The position numbers and the translations under genes are program-made. The notes under the pieces are model-generated. The model saw only the letters and a program-made list of their open reading frames with translations, had not been told where the DNA came from and made no database searches. From the NCBI RefSeq assembly GCF_011378855.1, contig NZ_WTLB01000026.1, positions 1 to 63,462 on the forward strand: DNA of 63,462 nucleotides. Reading direction: 5' to 3'. The stretch comes from Pseudoalteromonas sp. Z1A8. GTDB lineage: Bacteria > Pseudomonadota > Gammaproteobacteria > Enterobacterales > Alteromonadaceae. Positions 18,679 through 28,451 of this stretch are shown piece after piece; position 1 is the stretch's first letter; each line of letters begins with the position of its first letter.

Positions 18679-19131
18679 ATGAATAAAATTATTATTGGGT
18701 TTGCTTTTGCTATTTCATCATTTGGCGCATTTGCACAAAGCGCTGATGGTTGGCCAGAAGGCGGTGCAATGCACACTGGGAATATTTATAATTTAGAGGG
18801 TAATAGATACAAAACTAAAATCAGTAAAATGATGGATGAAATTTACGCGCAACTAACTGATGATTACCAAGTTGATGCAGTTAAAGCGCAAATATCAGCA
18901 TGGGAGCAGTATATAGATGCTACATGTAATGTTGTTGGAGTAGCAACAGGTGCTGGTGGCTCTTGGCCCTCAACGTATAGTGTTAAATGCGAAAGAAGCC
19001 TAAGTTATGATAGATACTTTGCGACTAAAAATGCGCTAAAGTGTGTTAATAAATTGAGCAAAGAAGAGTTTGTAGGGCGTAGCGAAAAGTTAAATTGTTT
19101 AATTCAAACATTAAATATAAAAATATTTTAA
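18679..19131 (+). CDS. Secreted LprI/DUF1311-like protein
   Basis: The protein has 150 aa, with a signal peptide MNKIIIGFAFAISSFGAFA. The mature part has the LprI/DUF1311 layout: a helix ending AQISAWEQYIDATC, a glycine-rich loop (GAGGSWPS), and a second cysteine helix after VKCERSL. ATG at 18679 is chosen because AAAGAG lies just upstream and the signal peptide starts there; the in-frame TTG at 18658 falls inside the MITE-like element. It is a single gene, and a role such as a lysozyme-inhibitor-like periplasmic protein is only a family-level guess. Confidence 0.7.
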   Translation: MNKIIIGFAFAISSFGAFAQSADGWPEGGAMHTGNIYNLEGNRYKTKISKMMDEIYAQLTDDYQVDAVKAQISAWEQYIDATCNVVGVATGAGGSWPSTYSVKCERSLSYDRYFATKNALKCVNKLSKEEFVGRSEKLNCLIQTLNIKIF

Positions 19132-19184
19132 GGTTTGCAGCAGTGCTACAGCTAAATTATACAGTTAGCTGTAGCATTTTAGGC

Positions 19185-20402
19185 TTATAGCAACTCAATA
19201 CTTACTGTTGCGCCTTTTTCGATATTGCCGCTTTGTGCTGGCACTACAATTAAACAATTAGCTTTACTAAGCGACGAAAGTACACCCGAGCCCTGTTTAT
19301 TAAACGGGGCAACCATCAAGTCACCTTGCTCGTTAATTGTTGCAGTACCTCGCTGAAAGTCGGCTCTGCCAGGGCGCTTTTTAATAACGGATGTAGTAAC
19401 CGCGTTAAATCGCATTTTAGGGTTTACTTCACCAAGCCCCGACAACTTTTGCAGTGCAGGCTCTACTAACTGATTAAACGTAACAGCAGCCGACACAGGG
19501 TTACCTGGCAAGCCAAAAAAGTAACTGTTACTTAGTTTACCAAAGGCAAAAGGTTTGCCTGGTTTCATGGCTATTTTCCAAAAGTGAATTTCGCCAATTT
19601 CGTTGAGCACTTCTTTAGTAAAGTCGGCTTCACCAACCGATACACCGCCTGAGCTTATTACAGCATCGGCAAGTTCATTCGCTTTTAAAAATGCATTAGT
19701 GATGAGTTCTTTGTCATCAGGGATAATTCCTAAATCAAGCACGTCTATATTTTTTTGTTGCAGCGCACTAATAATAACAGCGCGGTTACTTTCAAAAATA
19801 GCGCCTTGCTTAAGAGGCTGACCAGGTTCTATTAGCTCATCGCCTGTAGAAAGCACGGCTATTTTTAGGGTTCTTACCACGTCTATATTGGCAATTCCTA
19901 AAGATGCAAGTAGCCCCACATCAACGGCTTTTAATTTATCGCCTGCTTTTAAAATAACATCGTCAATTGCAATATCTTCACCAGCAAAACGCACGTTTTC
20001 ATTTAGTTCAGGTTGCGCAGTAAATGTAATTTTGTCGCCATCAACCGAGGCGTTTTCTTGCATTACAACGCCATTAGCGCCAGGTGCAATGGCGGCGCCG
20101 GTCATTATTCTTACGCATTGCCCTGGGGTAAGCGTTTCTTCAAAAACTTGCCCTGCAAACACGCTACCTACTTGTGTATAGGTTAAGCTTTTATCTGAAA
20201 TACATAGCGCATAGCCATCCATTGCGGAGTTGTTATGAGCTGGTACGTTTATAGTTGATTTAACATCGCTTGCTAAAACGCGATCAACGCTTTGCATTAT
20301 AGTGATGGTTTCAACGTCTTTAACAGGCGTTATTGAGCCAAGTATATTTTGTATTGCAGTTTCAATTGGCAATAAACCGGGTGCATTGCAAACATCGTTC
20401 AT
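19185..20402 (-). CDS. moeA: Molybdopterin molybdenumtransferase MoeA
   Basis: MoeA inserts molybdate into adenylylated molybdopterin to finish the molybdenum cofactor. The 405-aa length is normal for the family. Visible motifs are NSAMDGYAL, the RIMTGA segment with GxxVMQEN (GANGVVMQEN), STGDELIEPGQPL, and GGVSVGEADF in the MoCF domain, and KPFAFG...FGLPGNPVSA. It is divergent from modABC with only 45 bases between the start codons, so the two probably share control. It supplies cofactor for the NasA nitrate reductase encoded about 10 kb away, and probably for YiiM. Confidence 0.96.
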   Translation of the reverse strand: MNDVCNAPGLLPIETAIQNILGSITPVKDVETITIMQSVDRVLASDVKSTINVPAHNNSAMDGYALCISDKSLTYTQVGSVFAGQVFEETLTPGQCVRIMTGAAIAPGANGVVMQENASVDGDKITFTAQPELNENVRFAGEDIAIDDVILKAGDKLKAVDVGLLASLGIANIDVVRTLKIAVLSTGDELIEPGQPLKQGAIFESNRAVIISALQQKNIDVLDLGIIPDDKELITNAFLKANELADAVISSGGVSVGEADFTKEVLNEIGEIHFWKIAMKPGKPFAFGKLSNSYFFGLPGNPVSAAVTFNQLVEPALQKLSGLGEVNPKMRFNAVTTSVIKKRPGRADFQRGTATINEQGDLMVAPFNKQGSGVLSSLSKANCLIVVPAQSGNIEKGATVSIELL

Positions 20403-20447
20403 ATATATTGCTTACTTAAATCATTTTATTTTGAAACAATACTTATA

Positions 20448-21200
20448 ATGTCAAAGCTTTACAATACATGGTTGGGTTATTTTTTGCTTATAGCATGCAT
20501 GCTTTCGTGCGGCGTAAACGCAAAAGAAACGCTGCAAGTAGCCGTAGCGAGTAATTTTAAAACTGTATTGCAAACCCTACTAAAAAAATCCCCATTACCT
20601 AATGTTGACGTGAAAATATCAGCCGCTTCTAGCGGTGTTTTATATTCGCAAATAGTGCATGGTGCGCCATTTGATGTGTTTTTATCGGCTGACGATTTTC
20701 GACCGCAATCACTTATTAAAGAAGGCTATGCCGAGCAAAGTAGCTTAATCACTTACGCGTTAGGCGAACTTGCTTTGTGGCAACCCAAAGCTGAAAAAGT
20801 AAATGATAAAGTAGCCATTGCTAATCCGCGTTTTTCACCATACGGGCGTGCCTCAGAGCACTACGCGAATAACCATTTTAAAAAGCCAGTAAATTATGTG
20901 TACGGTAATAATATTACGCATGCATTTCAGTTTGTGCAAAGTGGTAATGTAGGAATAGGGCTGGTGGCTGTTTCATCACTAAAGGCAGCTTACAGTAACA
21001 CGCAAGATCAAAAATATTTAGATTACACCGTGCTGCCTACCAATCAATATCCCGATATAATTCAACAAGGTGTTATTATTAAGTCGACTAAAAAACTCGC
21101 TAGCGCTAAACAACTCATGCAATTTTTAATGACGCAGGCTACGCAGCAACAGTTAATTGAATTAGGTTACAGAATAAAGGACAACAATGCTTCAAAGTGA
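20448..21200 (+). CDS. modA: Molybdate ABC transporter, substrate-binding protein
   Basis: This is a periplasmic molybdate-binding protein of 250 aa with an N-terminal signal peptide (LLIACMLSCGVNA). Family features include VAVASNFKTVLQTL near the mature N terminus, SAASSGVLYSQI, GAPFDVFLSADDFRPQ and ANPRFSPYGRAS, which form the oxyanion site. It is the first gene of modABC and overlaps modB by 14 bases. Confidence 0.95.
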   Translation: MSKLYNTWLGYFLLIACMLSCGVNAKETLQVAVASNFKTVLQTLLKKSPLPNVDVKISAASSGVLYSQIVHGAPFDVFLSADDFRPQSLIKEGYAEQSSLITYALGELALWQPKAEKVNDKVAIANPRFSPYGRASEHYANNHFKKPVNYVYGNNITHAFQFVQSGNVGIGLVAVSSLKAAYSNTQDQKYLDYTVLPTNQYPDIIQQGVIIKSTKKLASAKQLMQFLMTQATQQQLIELGYRIKDNNASK

Positions 21201-21864
21201 TTTAACCGCGCTGTGGTTAACTATAAAACTTGCCTTTATAACCGCAGTGCTCCTTCTTGTTTTTTGTATTCCACTGGCTTACAAGCTCGCTGGTTATAAC
21301 GGTAAATTTAAACCATTTTTAGAGGCATTAATTGCAATGCCTTTAGTGCTGCCGCCTACGTTATTAGGGTTTTACTTACTTGTTTTATTTTCGCCTGATC
21401 ACGCTGTTGGGCAGTTTTGGTTTTGGCTAACGGGTACACAGCTTGCGTTTAGTTTTCAGGGTGTGGTTATTGGGTCGCTTTTTTATTCGCTGCCTTTTGT
21501 TATGCAGCCTCTTGTGGCTGGGTTTAAGCATATTAATCAAACCTATAACGAAGCTGCCATTGCGCTTGGATTAAGCACGTTTAAACGCTTTGTACATTTA
21601 ATTATTCCGCTTTTAAAACCCAGTATTGGTAGCGCATTTGCTTTAGGCTTTGCGCACACATTGGGTGAGTTTGGTTTGGTATTAATGATTGGCGGTAATA
21701 TTCAGGGGCAAACACAGGTGGTGTCTATTGCGCTTTATGACCATGTTGAATCGTTAAATTATACGGCGGCGCATCAGCTTTCACTTATTTTACTAGCTAT
21801 TTCGTTTGCCTGTTTAGTGCTGTTATTTAAGTTTAATAAAAGCATTGTAGGGGTTAAGCAATAA
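21187..21864 (+). CDS. modB: Molybdate ABC transporter permease
   Basis: This is an inner-membrane permease of 225 aa with five or six TM helices. LPLVLPPTLLGFYLL follows the first helices, and the cytoplasmic coupling motif EAAIALGLSTFKRFVHLIIPLLKPS marks the EAA loop that contacts ModC. GFAHTLGEFGLVLMIGG is the conserved ModB/CysT segment. It overlaps modA and is followed by modC with one base between. Confidence 0.95.
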   Translation: MLQSDLTALWLTIKLAFITAVLLLVFCIPLAYKLAGYNGKFKPFLEALIAMPLVLPPTLLGFYLLVLFSPDHAVGQFWFWLTGTQLAFSFQGVVIGSLFYSLPFVMQPLVAGFKHINQTYNEAAIALGLSTFKRFVHLIIPLLKPSIGSAFALGFAHTLGEFGLVLMIGGNIQGQTQVVSIALYDHVESLNYTAAHQLSLILLAISFACLVLLFKFNKSIVGVKQ

Positions 21865-21865
21865 C

Positions 21866-22894
21866 ATGATTAAGTTAAGCCTTTTTAAAGCACTCAATAA
21901 TTTTGATTTAGATATAAACCTTGAGCTTGAGTCGTTTAATGTATTGGGTGTTTACGGACCTTCCGGTTCGGGTAAGTCAACATTACTGCGTTGTATTAGC
22001 GGTTTAGAGCCTGCAAAAAGTGTTTATGTAAACAATCAGCCAGTGCATGAGTTGCCAAGCGATAAACGCGGTATTACGCTTCAGTTGCAATCTTGCCCGT
22101 TGTTTCCTCATTTAGATGTGGCAGGTAATTTAGCGTTTACACAAAAACACTGCGGTAATAAACAAACCAGCTTAACGCTACAATACGTTGTTAAAACACT
22201 TGAATTACAAGACTTACTAAATCGTGACGTACAAAGCTTATCGGGCGGCGAGCGCCAACGTGTAGTATTTGCGCGCACGTTGCTTGCCGGTCAAAAATTT
22301 ATAATGCTTGATGAGCCTTTTAGTGCGCTTGATTGGTCATTGCGTTTTAAAACACTCACTAAACTCAATGATATTGCCGTTAAGTTTAATATTAAATTTA
22401 TAATTGTAAGTCACTCATTAAAAGAGCTGCTATTTTGCTGCGATACCCTTATTCAGCTTGATAAAGGGAAAGTGATAAACCAAGGTGCAAGTGCACACGT
22501 TGCAAAAGCTATTTATGCAAATGATAGGCAAACACCGCTGAGCTTAATTAATTACGACGTGGTTAAATTTGATGAAGACTACGGGCTATATCAACTACAA
22601 TTACAGCAAAGTGAGCAGCCGCTTTTTGTGCTTCCTGCACTTGTAGATAGCAGTAGTAAGCTAATTATAGAAAGTGAGCAAATGTCGTTTAGTGCGTTAA
22701 AGCCTGAGCAAACAACGCATAGCAATGTTTTAAAGTCGGTATTAATTCAGGCTGAGCTTATTAATAATAAGTGGCAGTTAACGCTAAATGTAGATGGGCA
22801 AATATTGTATTGCTTGGTTTCAAGACGAGTGTGGGACAAAAACGACTTTAAAGTGGGCGATGTGCTTTATACAACAATCAGTAATCTAGAATAA
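21866..22894 (+). CDS. modC: Molybdate ABC transporter ATPase
   Basis: This is the energising subunit of the molybdate importer, 342 aa. Walker A is GPSGSGKST, the ABC signature is LSGGERQR, and Walker B is FIMLDEPFSALD with the switch histidine in IIVSHS. The last 110 residues form a TOBE-like domain that may bind oxyanion and sense molybdate. The stop codon directly abuts the stop codon of the convergent moeB with no base between, leaving no room for a dedicated terminator. Confidence 0.95.
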   Translation: MIKLSLFKALNNFDLDINLELESFNVLGVYGPSGSGKSTLLRCISGLEPAKSVYVNNQPVHELPSDKRGITLQLQSCPLFPHLDVAGNLAFTQKHCGNKQTSLTLQYVVKTLELQDLLNRDVQSLSGGERQRVVFARTLLAGQKFIMLDEPFSALDWSLRFKTLTKLNDIAVKFNIKFIIVSHSLKELLFCCDTLIQLDKGKVINQGASAHVAKAIYANDRQTPLSLINYDVVKFDEDYGLYQLQLQQSEQPLFVLPALVDSSSKLIIESEQMSFSALKPEQTTHSNVLKSVLIQAELINNKWQLTLNVDGQILYCLVSRRVWDKNDFKVGDVLYTTISNLE

Positions 22895-23653
22895 CTAAAT
22901 GCTGCACACCGCACATTGACTGTTTTTAGCTATTTTAAAACGATTAAACTCCATGCTTAAACCATCCACCAGCAATAAGTGTTTGTCTAAGCCACTTGGC
23001 AAACCAGCAAGTATTTTTAGCGCTTCAGTAGCCTGAATACTGCCTATTAGCCCCACAATAGGGGAGAGCACGCCAGATTCAGAGCAGCTTTGTGTTTGTT
23101 CACTAAAAAATTGCGACAAACAACCATAACAATGGCTGTTTTCATCCATAGTAAAACAGGCGACTTGTCCTTCCATACGTATTGCAGAGCCTGACACTAG
23201 CGGAACTTTAGCTTTAAAACAGGCGCTATTAAGTGCATTGCGCGTTGCTAGGTTATCTGAGCAATCAATTACTATATCAATGTTATTAAATAGAGGATTG
23301 ATAGACGTATTTTCACCAAAAAATGCCTCAATGGTGTTTATGTCTATTTCACTATTAAGCGCGTTAAGCTGTTTTTTAGCAGCACAGCATTTTGAGCTAC
23401 CGATATCGCTTTCTTTATACAGTATTTGCCTTTGCAGGTTGGTAACGTCTATTTCATCGTTATCAGCTAAGGTAAGCGTGCCAACGCCAGATGCTGCTAA
23501 GTATTGACCTACCGCGCACCCAAGCCCTCCGACACCAATAATTAAAGCATGCGATTGCCATATTTTCTCTTGTCCGTTTATATCAAGCTGCGGGAGCATA
23601 ATGTGCCGAGAGTAGCGCAGTTGCTGCTGGTAAGTTAACGGTGATTTTTGCAT
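22895..23653 (-). CDS. moeB: Molybdopterin-synthase adenylyltransferase (MoeB/HesA/ThiF family)
   Basis: This is an E1-like enzyme of 252 aa that adenylates the C-terminal Gly-Gly of MoaD so it can receive sulfur. GVGGLGCAVGQYL is the nucleotide-binding loop, with DNDEIDVTNLQRQILY and DCSDNLATRNALN as further family signatures. Two zinc CxxC pairs are present (CYGC and CAVC). ThiF is very similar, but the position between modABC and the nitrate genes favours MoeB. It is transcribed away from narK. Confidence 0.92.
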   Translation of the reverse strand: MQKSPLTYQQQLRYSRHIMLPQLDINGQEKIWQSHALIIGVGGLGCAVGQYLAASGVGTLTLADNDEIDVTNLQRQILYKESDIGSSKCCAAKKQLNALNSEIDINTIEAFFGENTSINPLFNNIDIVIDCSDNLATRNALNSACFKAKVPLVSGSAIRMEGQVACFTMDENSHCYGCLSQFFSEQTQSCSESGVLSPIVGLIGSIQATEALKILAGLPSGLDKHLLLVDGLSMEFNRFKIAKNSQCAVCSI

Positions 23654-23749
23654 TTTTTAGCTTCTCATACTTTTTATAAACAATACCAATTTGTTAAATC
23701 CAAGAGCAAGTGGTAACGCTTTTTATTTGCACTCTAACAACCCAGAGCC

Positions 23750-23768
23750 TTTCACTCATATAGTGCAA
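23750..23768. promoter_or_regulatory. NtrC-like binding site upstream of narK
   Basis: The sequence tttcactcatatagtgcaa matches the NtrC pattern ttgcacc-N5-ggtgcaa imperfectly, and a further half-site ttgcact lies at 23727-23733. It is centred about 75 bases upstream of the sigma-54 promoter, a normal enhancer distance. Confidence 0.5.
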
Positions 23769-23828
23769 CTATAACGTATCAAAACAGTAAATACCTATAA
23801 CCAACTGAAAATAATCGCTTTTAATTAG

Positions 23829-23844
23829 TGGCTCAGTAATTGCT
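23829..23844 (+). promoter_or_regulatory. Sigma-54 promoter of the narK operon
   Basis: TGGC and TTGCT are separated by exactly 7 bases (tggctcagtaattgct), matching the -24/-12 consensus. Transcription would start near 23856 and give a leader of about 87 bases before narK. Confidence 0.72.
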
Positions 23845-23942
23845 AAGTTGAGTTAACTAAAATTTAACAAGTATTGGGCCGCTACTCATATAAAAGGGTG
23901 GGGCATTAGTAAAACAATAATACGTTTACGAGGAAAATAAAC

Positions 23943-25412
23943 ATGCAACCGAGTTCTGGGTTTAACCTAATATCCTTTAAAGGAAAAATGAAAGTATTAC
24001 ATCTAAGTTGGATGGTCTTTTTTGTGTCATTTTTTGTATGGTTTAACCATGCTCCTTTGTTAGGTGCTATAGCGGGTTCGCTTGGGATCACCATGGCGCA
24101 AGTTAAAACATTACTCATTTTAAATGTCGCGTTAACTATTCCAGCGCGTGTTGTGGTGGGTATGCTAACCGATAAATTTGGTCCCCGTATTGTTTATGCG
24201 GCACTACTTATTAGCTGTAGTATTCCATGTTTTATGTTTGCTATGGCAACTACATTTGAGCAAGCCGCAATAGCGCGTTTTGCGCTAGGCTTTATTGGTG
24301 CTGGCTTTGTTGTAGGCATTCGTATGGTGAGCGAATGGTTTCCTGCTAATGAGCTGGGTATAGCTGAAGGCATTTATGGCGGTTGGGGTAATTTTGGCTC
24401 TGCAGCAGCGGCTATGCTATTGCCAATTATTGCACTTATGTTTGGTGGCGAAGATGGCTGGCGTTATGCAGTAGGTTTAACGGGTGTGTTAAGCGTTATA
24501 TTTGGTGTTATTTGGTACATAAATGTAACCGACACACCAAAGGGCGGCACATACTTTAAACCTAAAAAAGTAGGCGCAATGGAAGTTACCAGTAAAGGCG
24601 ACTTTGTATTACTGCTTATTATGAAAATCCCTATGTACGGCGCATTAGCATTACTTACTTGGAAGCTTTCGCCAACGGGTGCTAACTTAATTTCGGCTAA
24701 TTTTGTACTTGCTGTGTATGCTTTTTTAGTTCTACTTTATATTTACGAAGTGTATAAAACCTTTGATGTAAATGGTCATATTTTTAAAGAACCGGTACCT
24801 GAATCGCATCGTTATGAGTTTAAGCAAGTAGCTGTTTTAAATATTTTATATTTTACAACATTTGGTTCTGAGCTTGCGGTTGTCTCTATGTTGCCGCTGT
24901 TTTTTATGGATGTGTTTGGTCTTGATATGGTGTACGCAGGTATTTTAGCCTCTGCTTATGCATTTATGAACTTAGCATCTCGCCCTGGTGGCGGTTGGAT
25001 TTCAGATAAATTAGGTCGTCGTATAACACTTATTGTACTTACGATGGGGCTTGCAGTTGGTTACTTTGTAATGGGCTTGGTAGACGCATCGTGGCCTTTA
25101 TGGCTTGCCGTTGTAGCAGCTATGGCGTGTTCGTTCTTTGTGCAAGCAGGTGAAGGCGCAGTATTTGCTGCAGTGCCGCTAATTAAACGCCGTTTAACAG
25201 GGCAAATTGCAGGTATGACTGGCGCTTACGGTAATGTTGGTGCAGTGGTTTACTTAACGGCATTGTCGCTTGTTGACTATAAAACCTTCTTTTTCATTAT
25301 AGCAGGCAGTGCATTACTTGGCTTAGGCGCGCTGTTTTTTATGAAAGAACCAGACGGACATATTACCGAAGTAAATGAAGACGGCACCGTTGAACTTATT
25401 TCAGTAACTTAA
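23943..25412 (+). CDS. narK: NarK/NNP-family nitrate/nitrite MFS transporter
   Basis: This inner-membrane transporter of 489 aa and 12 TM helices imports nitrate. Both nitrate-signature motifs are visible: [13 protein letters not shown] in TM5 and [12 protein letters not shown] in TM11, each with the GxxGNxG pattern, and conserved arginines in RVVVGML and [12 protein letters not shown] at 23943 is preceded by GAGGA at good spacing; a second ATG at 23988 is possible. It is the first gene of an operon with a PP2C-kinase and a porin, behind a sigma-54 promoter. An assimilatory role is inferred from the neighbours. Confidence 0.93.
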   Translation: MQPSSGFNLISFKGKMKVLHLSWMVFFVSFFVWFNHAPLLGAIAGSLGITMAQVKTLLILNVALTIPARVVVGMLTDKFGPRIVYAALLISCSIPCFMFAMATTFEQAAIARFALGFIGAGFVVGIRMVSEWFPANELGIAEGIYGGWGNFGSAAAAMLLPIIALMFGGEDGWRYAVGLTGVLSVIFGVIWYINVTDTPKGGTYFKPKKVGAMEVTSKGDFVLLLIMKIPMYGALALLTWKLSPTGANLISANFVLAVYAFLVLLYIYEVYKTFDVNGHIFKEPVPESHRYEFKQVAVLNILYFTTFGSELAVVSMLPLFFMDVFGLDMVYAGILASAYAFMNLASRPGGGWISDKLGRRITLIVLTMGLAVGYFVMGLVDASWPLWLAVVAAMACSFFVQAGEGAVFAAVPLIKRRLTGQIAGMTGAYGNVGAVVYLTALSLVDYKTFFFIIAGSALLGLGALFFMKEPDGHITEVNEDGTVELISVT

Positions 25413-25425
25413 GGCATTATTGATT

Positions 25426-27183
25426 ATGTTTGATGAAACACTCCAAGCAAAAGCACTTAAAAATGAACTCAATGTTTCATTTGGCGGGCACAGCGCTAAA
25501 GGGTTAAAAGCAGAAAACCAAGATGCGTTTGCTGCTCTTAACACCAAAGCGCAAGAAAAAGAGTCTAAAGGCGTTATTGCCTGCTTAGCAGATGGGTGTT
25601 CATCAGCAAAAAATGCTAAACAAGCGTCTCAACTTTCGGTTACTCATTTTATAAATGAGTATTTAAATACTCCCGAAAGTTGGGCGGTTAAAAAGTCAGT
25701 GTCGAAGGTGTTAGCAAGTTTAAATCAGTGGCTTTATTCGCAATCGGTTAATTACAATCATCTTGGTCAGCGCCAAGCTGATTGGATGACCACTTTTACA
25801 GCGCTTATTTTAAAGTCGGCAACGGGTTATATTTTTCACTTAGGTGATACGCGTATTACCCGCCTACGCGGGACTAAAATAGAGGCGATAACACGGGATC
25901 ACAAAGTAAATGATACGTTAACCCGTGCACTTGGCGCACAACTTCATCAAGAAATAGATGTATACGAAGTTGACCTAAAAACCGACGATATTTATATATT
26001 AACCTGCGACGGTGTACACGATGTACTGCCAAGCAGCGACATAGCTAAATTAATTAATGAGCACGCTAATTTAGAGCCCACTAATTTAGAAAATGCAGCT
26101 AAAGCAATTACCGAACTTGCATTAGCGCGAGGCAGTGACGACAACGTAAGTTGTTTACTGGTAAAAGTAGAAAACATTGCCGAGCAAAAGCTAGATGAGC
26201 TTTATCATTCGCTAACACGACGTAAAATTCCACCTGCGCTTAATGTGGGGCAAAAAATTGATGACTACACGGTTATTCGTAAATTGCATGCCAGTAGTCG
26301 CTCGCATATTTACTTAGTGCAACAAGCCCCCGATATACCGCCAGTGGTTTTAAAAGCACCTTCGGTTAATTTTGAAGACGATGTGCACTACCTTCAAGGC
26401 TTTATAAGAGAGGGCTGGGTAGGGCAACGCATAAACCACCTTAACGTGATGAAAGTACTAAGCACGCAATCGCAAAGTCGTTTTTTGTATCATATTTGTG
26501 AGTACATGGACGGGCAAACACTCAGTGATTGGAAACACGACGTGCCGCACCCAGAAATAACCCAAGTACGCAGTATTATTGAACAAATAGTACATGCACT
26601 AAGGGCGTTTCAGCGACTCGATATGGTACATCGCGATTTAAAACTCGATAATGTAATGATAGATGCGCACGGTAAAGTAACGCTCATTGATTACGGCACA
26701 GTAAGTGTTGCGGCTATGGACGAGTCGGTTAAGCAAATTGCGGATGATTGCCCGCAAGGTACTGCCGATTATACTGCACCCGAAACACTCATTACTATGC
26801 ACGCCGATTTTAAAAGTGATTTGTTTTCACTTGGCGTTATAGCTTACGAGTTATTGTGCTCAAAATTGCCTTACAAACCACTGCCACTTAACCACGTAGC
26901 GCCAAAAGATTACAGCCATTGGCACTACACAAGTATTCGTAAATACAGAGCCGATATTCCGTTTTGGTTAGATCAAGCCCTTATGAAGGCGCTTGCACCT
27001 AAACCCGAGCTCAGATACCAAGCCTTTTCTGAGTTTATAAACGATATCAATAAACCTAACCCTTATTTAGAAAGTACCGCCAATAAAAGCTCAATACTAA
27101 AACGCGATCCAGTGATGGTCTGGAAATGTATTTCGCTGTGTTTATTTATTGCTTTGGTGTGTGTATTAATAATTAAAACTTAG
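25426..27183 (+). CDS. Fused PP2C phosphatase and Ser/Thr protein kinase, membrane-anchored
   Basis: The N-terminal 250 residues are a PP2C phosphatase: ENQDAF, CLADGCSSAKN, HLGDTRITRLRG, LTCDGVHDVL and GSDDNVSCL carry the metal-binding aspartates. Residues about 270-535 are a Hanks-type kinase with the ATP lysine in PVVLKAPS, catalytic loop HRDLKLDNVM, metal site as DYG (LIDYGTVS) and an APE-like PE. One TM helix near the C terminus (CISLCLFIALVCVLII) anchors it to the inner membrane. It lies between narK and the porin gene. Similar fusions occur beside nitrate transporters in marine gammaproteobacteria, so it may set transport activity by phosphorylation, which is an inference. ATG at 25426 is preferred to TTG at 25420. 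Confidence 0.92.
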   Translation: MFDETLQAKALKNELNVSFGGHSAKGLKAENQDAFAALNTKAQEKESKGVIACLADGCSSAKNAKQASQLSVTHFINEYLNTPESWAVKKSVSKVLASLNQWLYSQSVNYNHLGQRQADWMTTFTALILKSATGYIFHLGDTRITRLRGTKIEAITRDHKVNDTLTRALGAQLHQEIDVYEVDLKTDDIYILTCDGVHDVLPSSDIAKLINEHANLEPTNLENAAKAITELALARGSDDNVSCLLVKVENIAEQKLDELYHSLTRRKIPPALNVGQKIDDYTVIRKLHASSRSHIYLVQQAPDIPPVVLKAPSVNFEDDVHYLQGFIREGWVGQRINHLNVMKVLSTQSQSRFLYHICEYMDGQTLSDWKHDVPHPEITQVRSIIEQIVHALRAFQRLDMVHRDLKLDNVMIDAHGKVTLIDYGTVSVAAMDESVKQIADDCPQGTADYTAPETLITMHADFKSDLFSLGVIAYELLCSKLPYKPLPLNHVAPKDYSHWHYTSIRKYRADIPFWLDQALMKALAPKPELRYQAFSEFINDINKPNPYLESTANKSSILKRDPVMVWKCISLCLFIALVCVLIIKT

Positions 27184-27192
27184 AGAACCAAA

Positions 27193-28398
27193 ATGCTTAA
27201 CTATAAGAACAACTTACCTATTATTTTTATACTGGGTTGCTTCACTGCGCCTTCAATAAGCCAAGCTTCGCAAACCGATCTTGATTTTAGACTGCGTTTT
27301 GAAAGCGTCGATCAAGAAAATTTCTTAAAAGATGCAAGCGGCTTAACACTTAGAACCCGCTTAACGCATCAAACAGATGAGGTGAATGGTTTTTCAGCCC
27401 TTATTGAAGTAGAAGACACTCGCAGCCTATTTGGCGTAGATGATTACAACAACACAGTGGGTAAAAATGCCGATTACTCAGTTATTGCAGACCCCGAAAC
27501 CACTGAAATTGACCAAGGCTTTGTTAAATATGCCCGCGATGGCTTATCGCTAAAAGTAGGGCGCCAAGTAATAGCCCTTGATCGGCAACGCTTTGTTGGG
27601 CACGTAGGTTGGCGTCAAGACAGGCAAACATTTGATGCAGCAACCATTAACTACGCATTTAATAACATAGATTTACAATACAGTTATTTAAATAAGCGTA
27701 ACCGCATATTTGCTGACGATAAAGACATTAAATCGTCCGATCATCTAATTAATGCAAGCTTTAAAACAGACTACGGTAAAGTGGTTTTATACAGTTATTT
27801 ATTAAGTGACGATGCTATACAAGACGACAGTTTAGACACTTATGGCGTTTCTTTTAACGGTAATAAAACTCTAAACGACATAAAATTTTATTACAAAGCG
27901 GAGTATGCAACGCAGTCTGCTTCAACAAGTGTGAGTGATTTTGATGCCGATTTTAATGCAGACTATTATGCACTTGAAGGCGCTGTCGATTTAAATGGGT
28001 TGGGCATTAAAACAGTAACATTAAAAGTCGGCATAGAGTCACTTGGCTCTGACAATGGCGATTACGGCTTTGCAACACCACTTGCCACGTTGCATAAATT
28101 TAATGGCTGGGCAGATACATTTTTGAGCACACCCACACAAGGCTTGGACGACACCTACATTAGCTTAAATGGTAAAGCGTTTGACGGAAAATGGTTGGTG
28201 GCTTATCACAGTTTTGATGCTAATGAGCAATCAAATGGGGTTGACGATTTAGGCAGTGAGCTAAACGTACAATACGTTAAACCGATTAATAAAACCTACA
28301 CAGTGGGTGCTAAATACGCTGATTATTCAGCGGGCGATACTGCTGCAAATAAAGTCGATACTCAAAAATTATGGGTATGGATGAGCGCTAAGTTCTAA
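27193..28398 (+). CDS. Outer-membrane beta-barrel porin (alginate-export-like fold)
   Basis: The protein has 401 aa, with a signal peptide (IIFILGCFTAPSISQAS) and then alternating amphipathic strands throughout. It ends in W-M-S-A-K-F, a C-terminal phenylalanine typical of outer-membrane barrels. The stretch LKVGRQVIALDRQRFVG with VGWRQDRQTFD is characteristic of the alginate_exp-like porin group. As the third gene of the narK operon, 9 bases after the kinase stop, it may let nitrate or a related anion through the outer membrane. No alginate genes are nearby. Confidence 0.8.
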   Translation: MLNYKNNLPIIFILGCFTAPSISQASQTDLDFRLRFESVDQENFLKDASGLTLRTRLTHQTDEVNGFSALIEVEDTRSLFGVDDYNNTVGKNADYSVIADPETTEIDQGFVKYARDGLSLKVGRQVIALDRQRFVGHVGWRQDRQTFDAATINYAFNNIDLQYSYLNKRNRIFADDKDIKSSDHLINASFKTDYGKVVLYSYLLSDDAIQDDSLDTYGVSFNGNKTLNDIKFYYKAEYATQSASTSVSDFDADFNADYYALEGAVDLNGLGIKTVTLKVGIESLGSDNGDYGFATPLATLHKFNGWADTFLSTPTQGLDDTYISLNGKAFDGKWLVAYHSFDANEQSNGVDDLGSELNVQYVKPINKTYTVGAKYADYSAGDTAANKVDTQKLWVWMSAKF

Positions 28399-28451
28399 TA
28401 CCTTGTTGTATTTAATTTCCCTTCTTATTTTCTTCATTAATTTATAGCGAT

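Noticed and set aside
19185..20447. ModE operator in the moeA-modA intergenic region
   Set aside because: Only 45 bases separate the starts and no convincing ModE palindrome (such as tatat..atata with the right spacing) could be seen.
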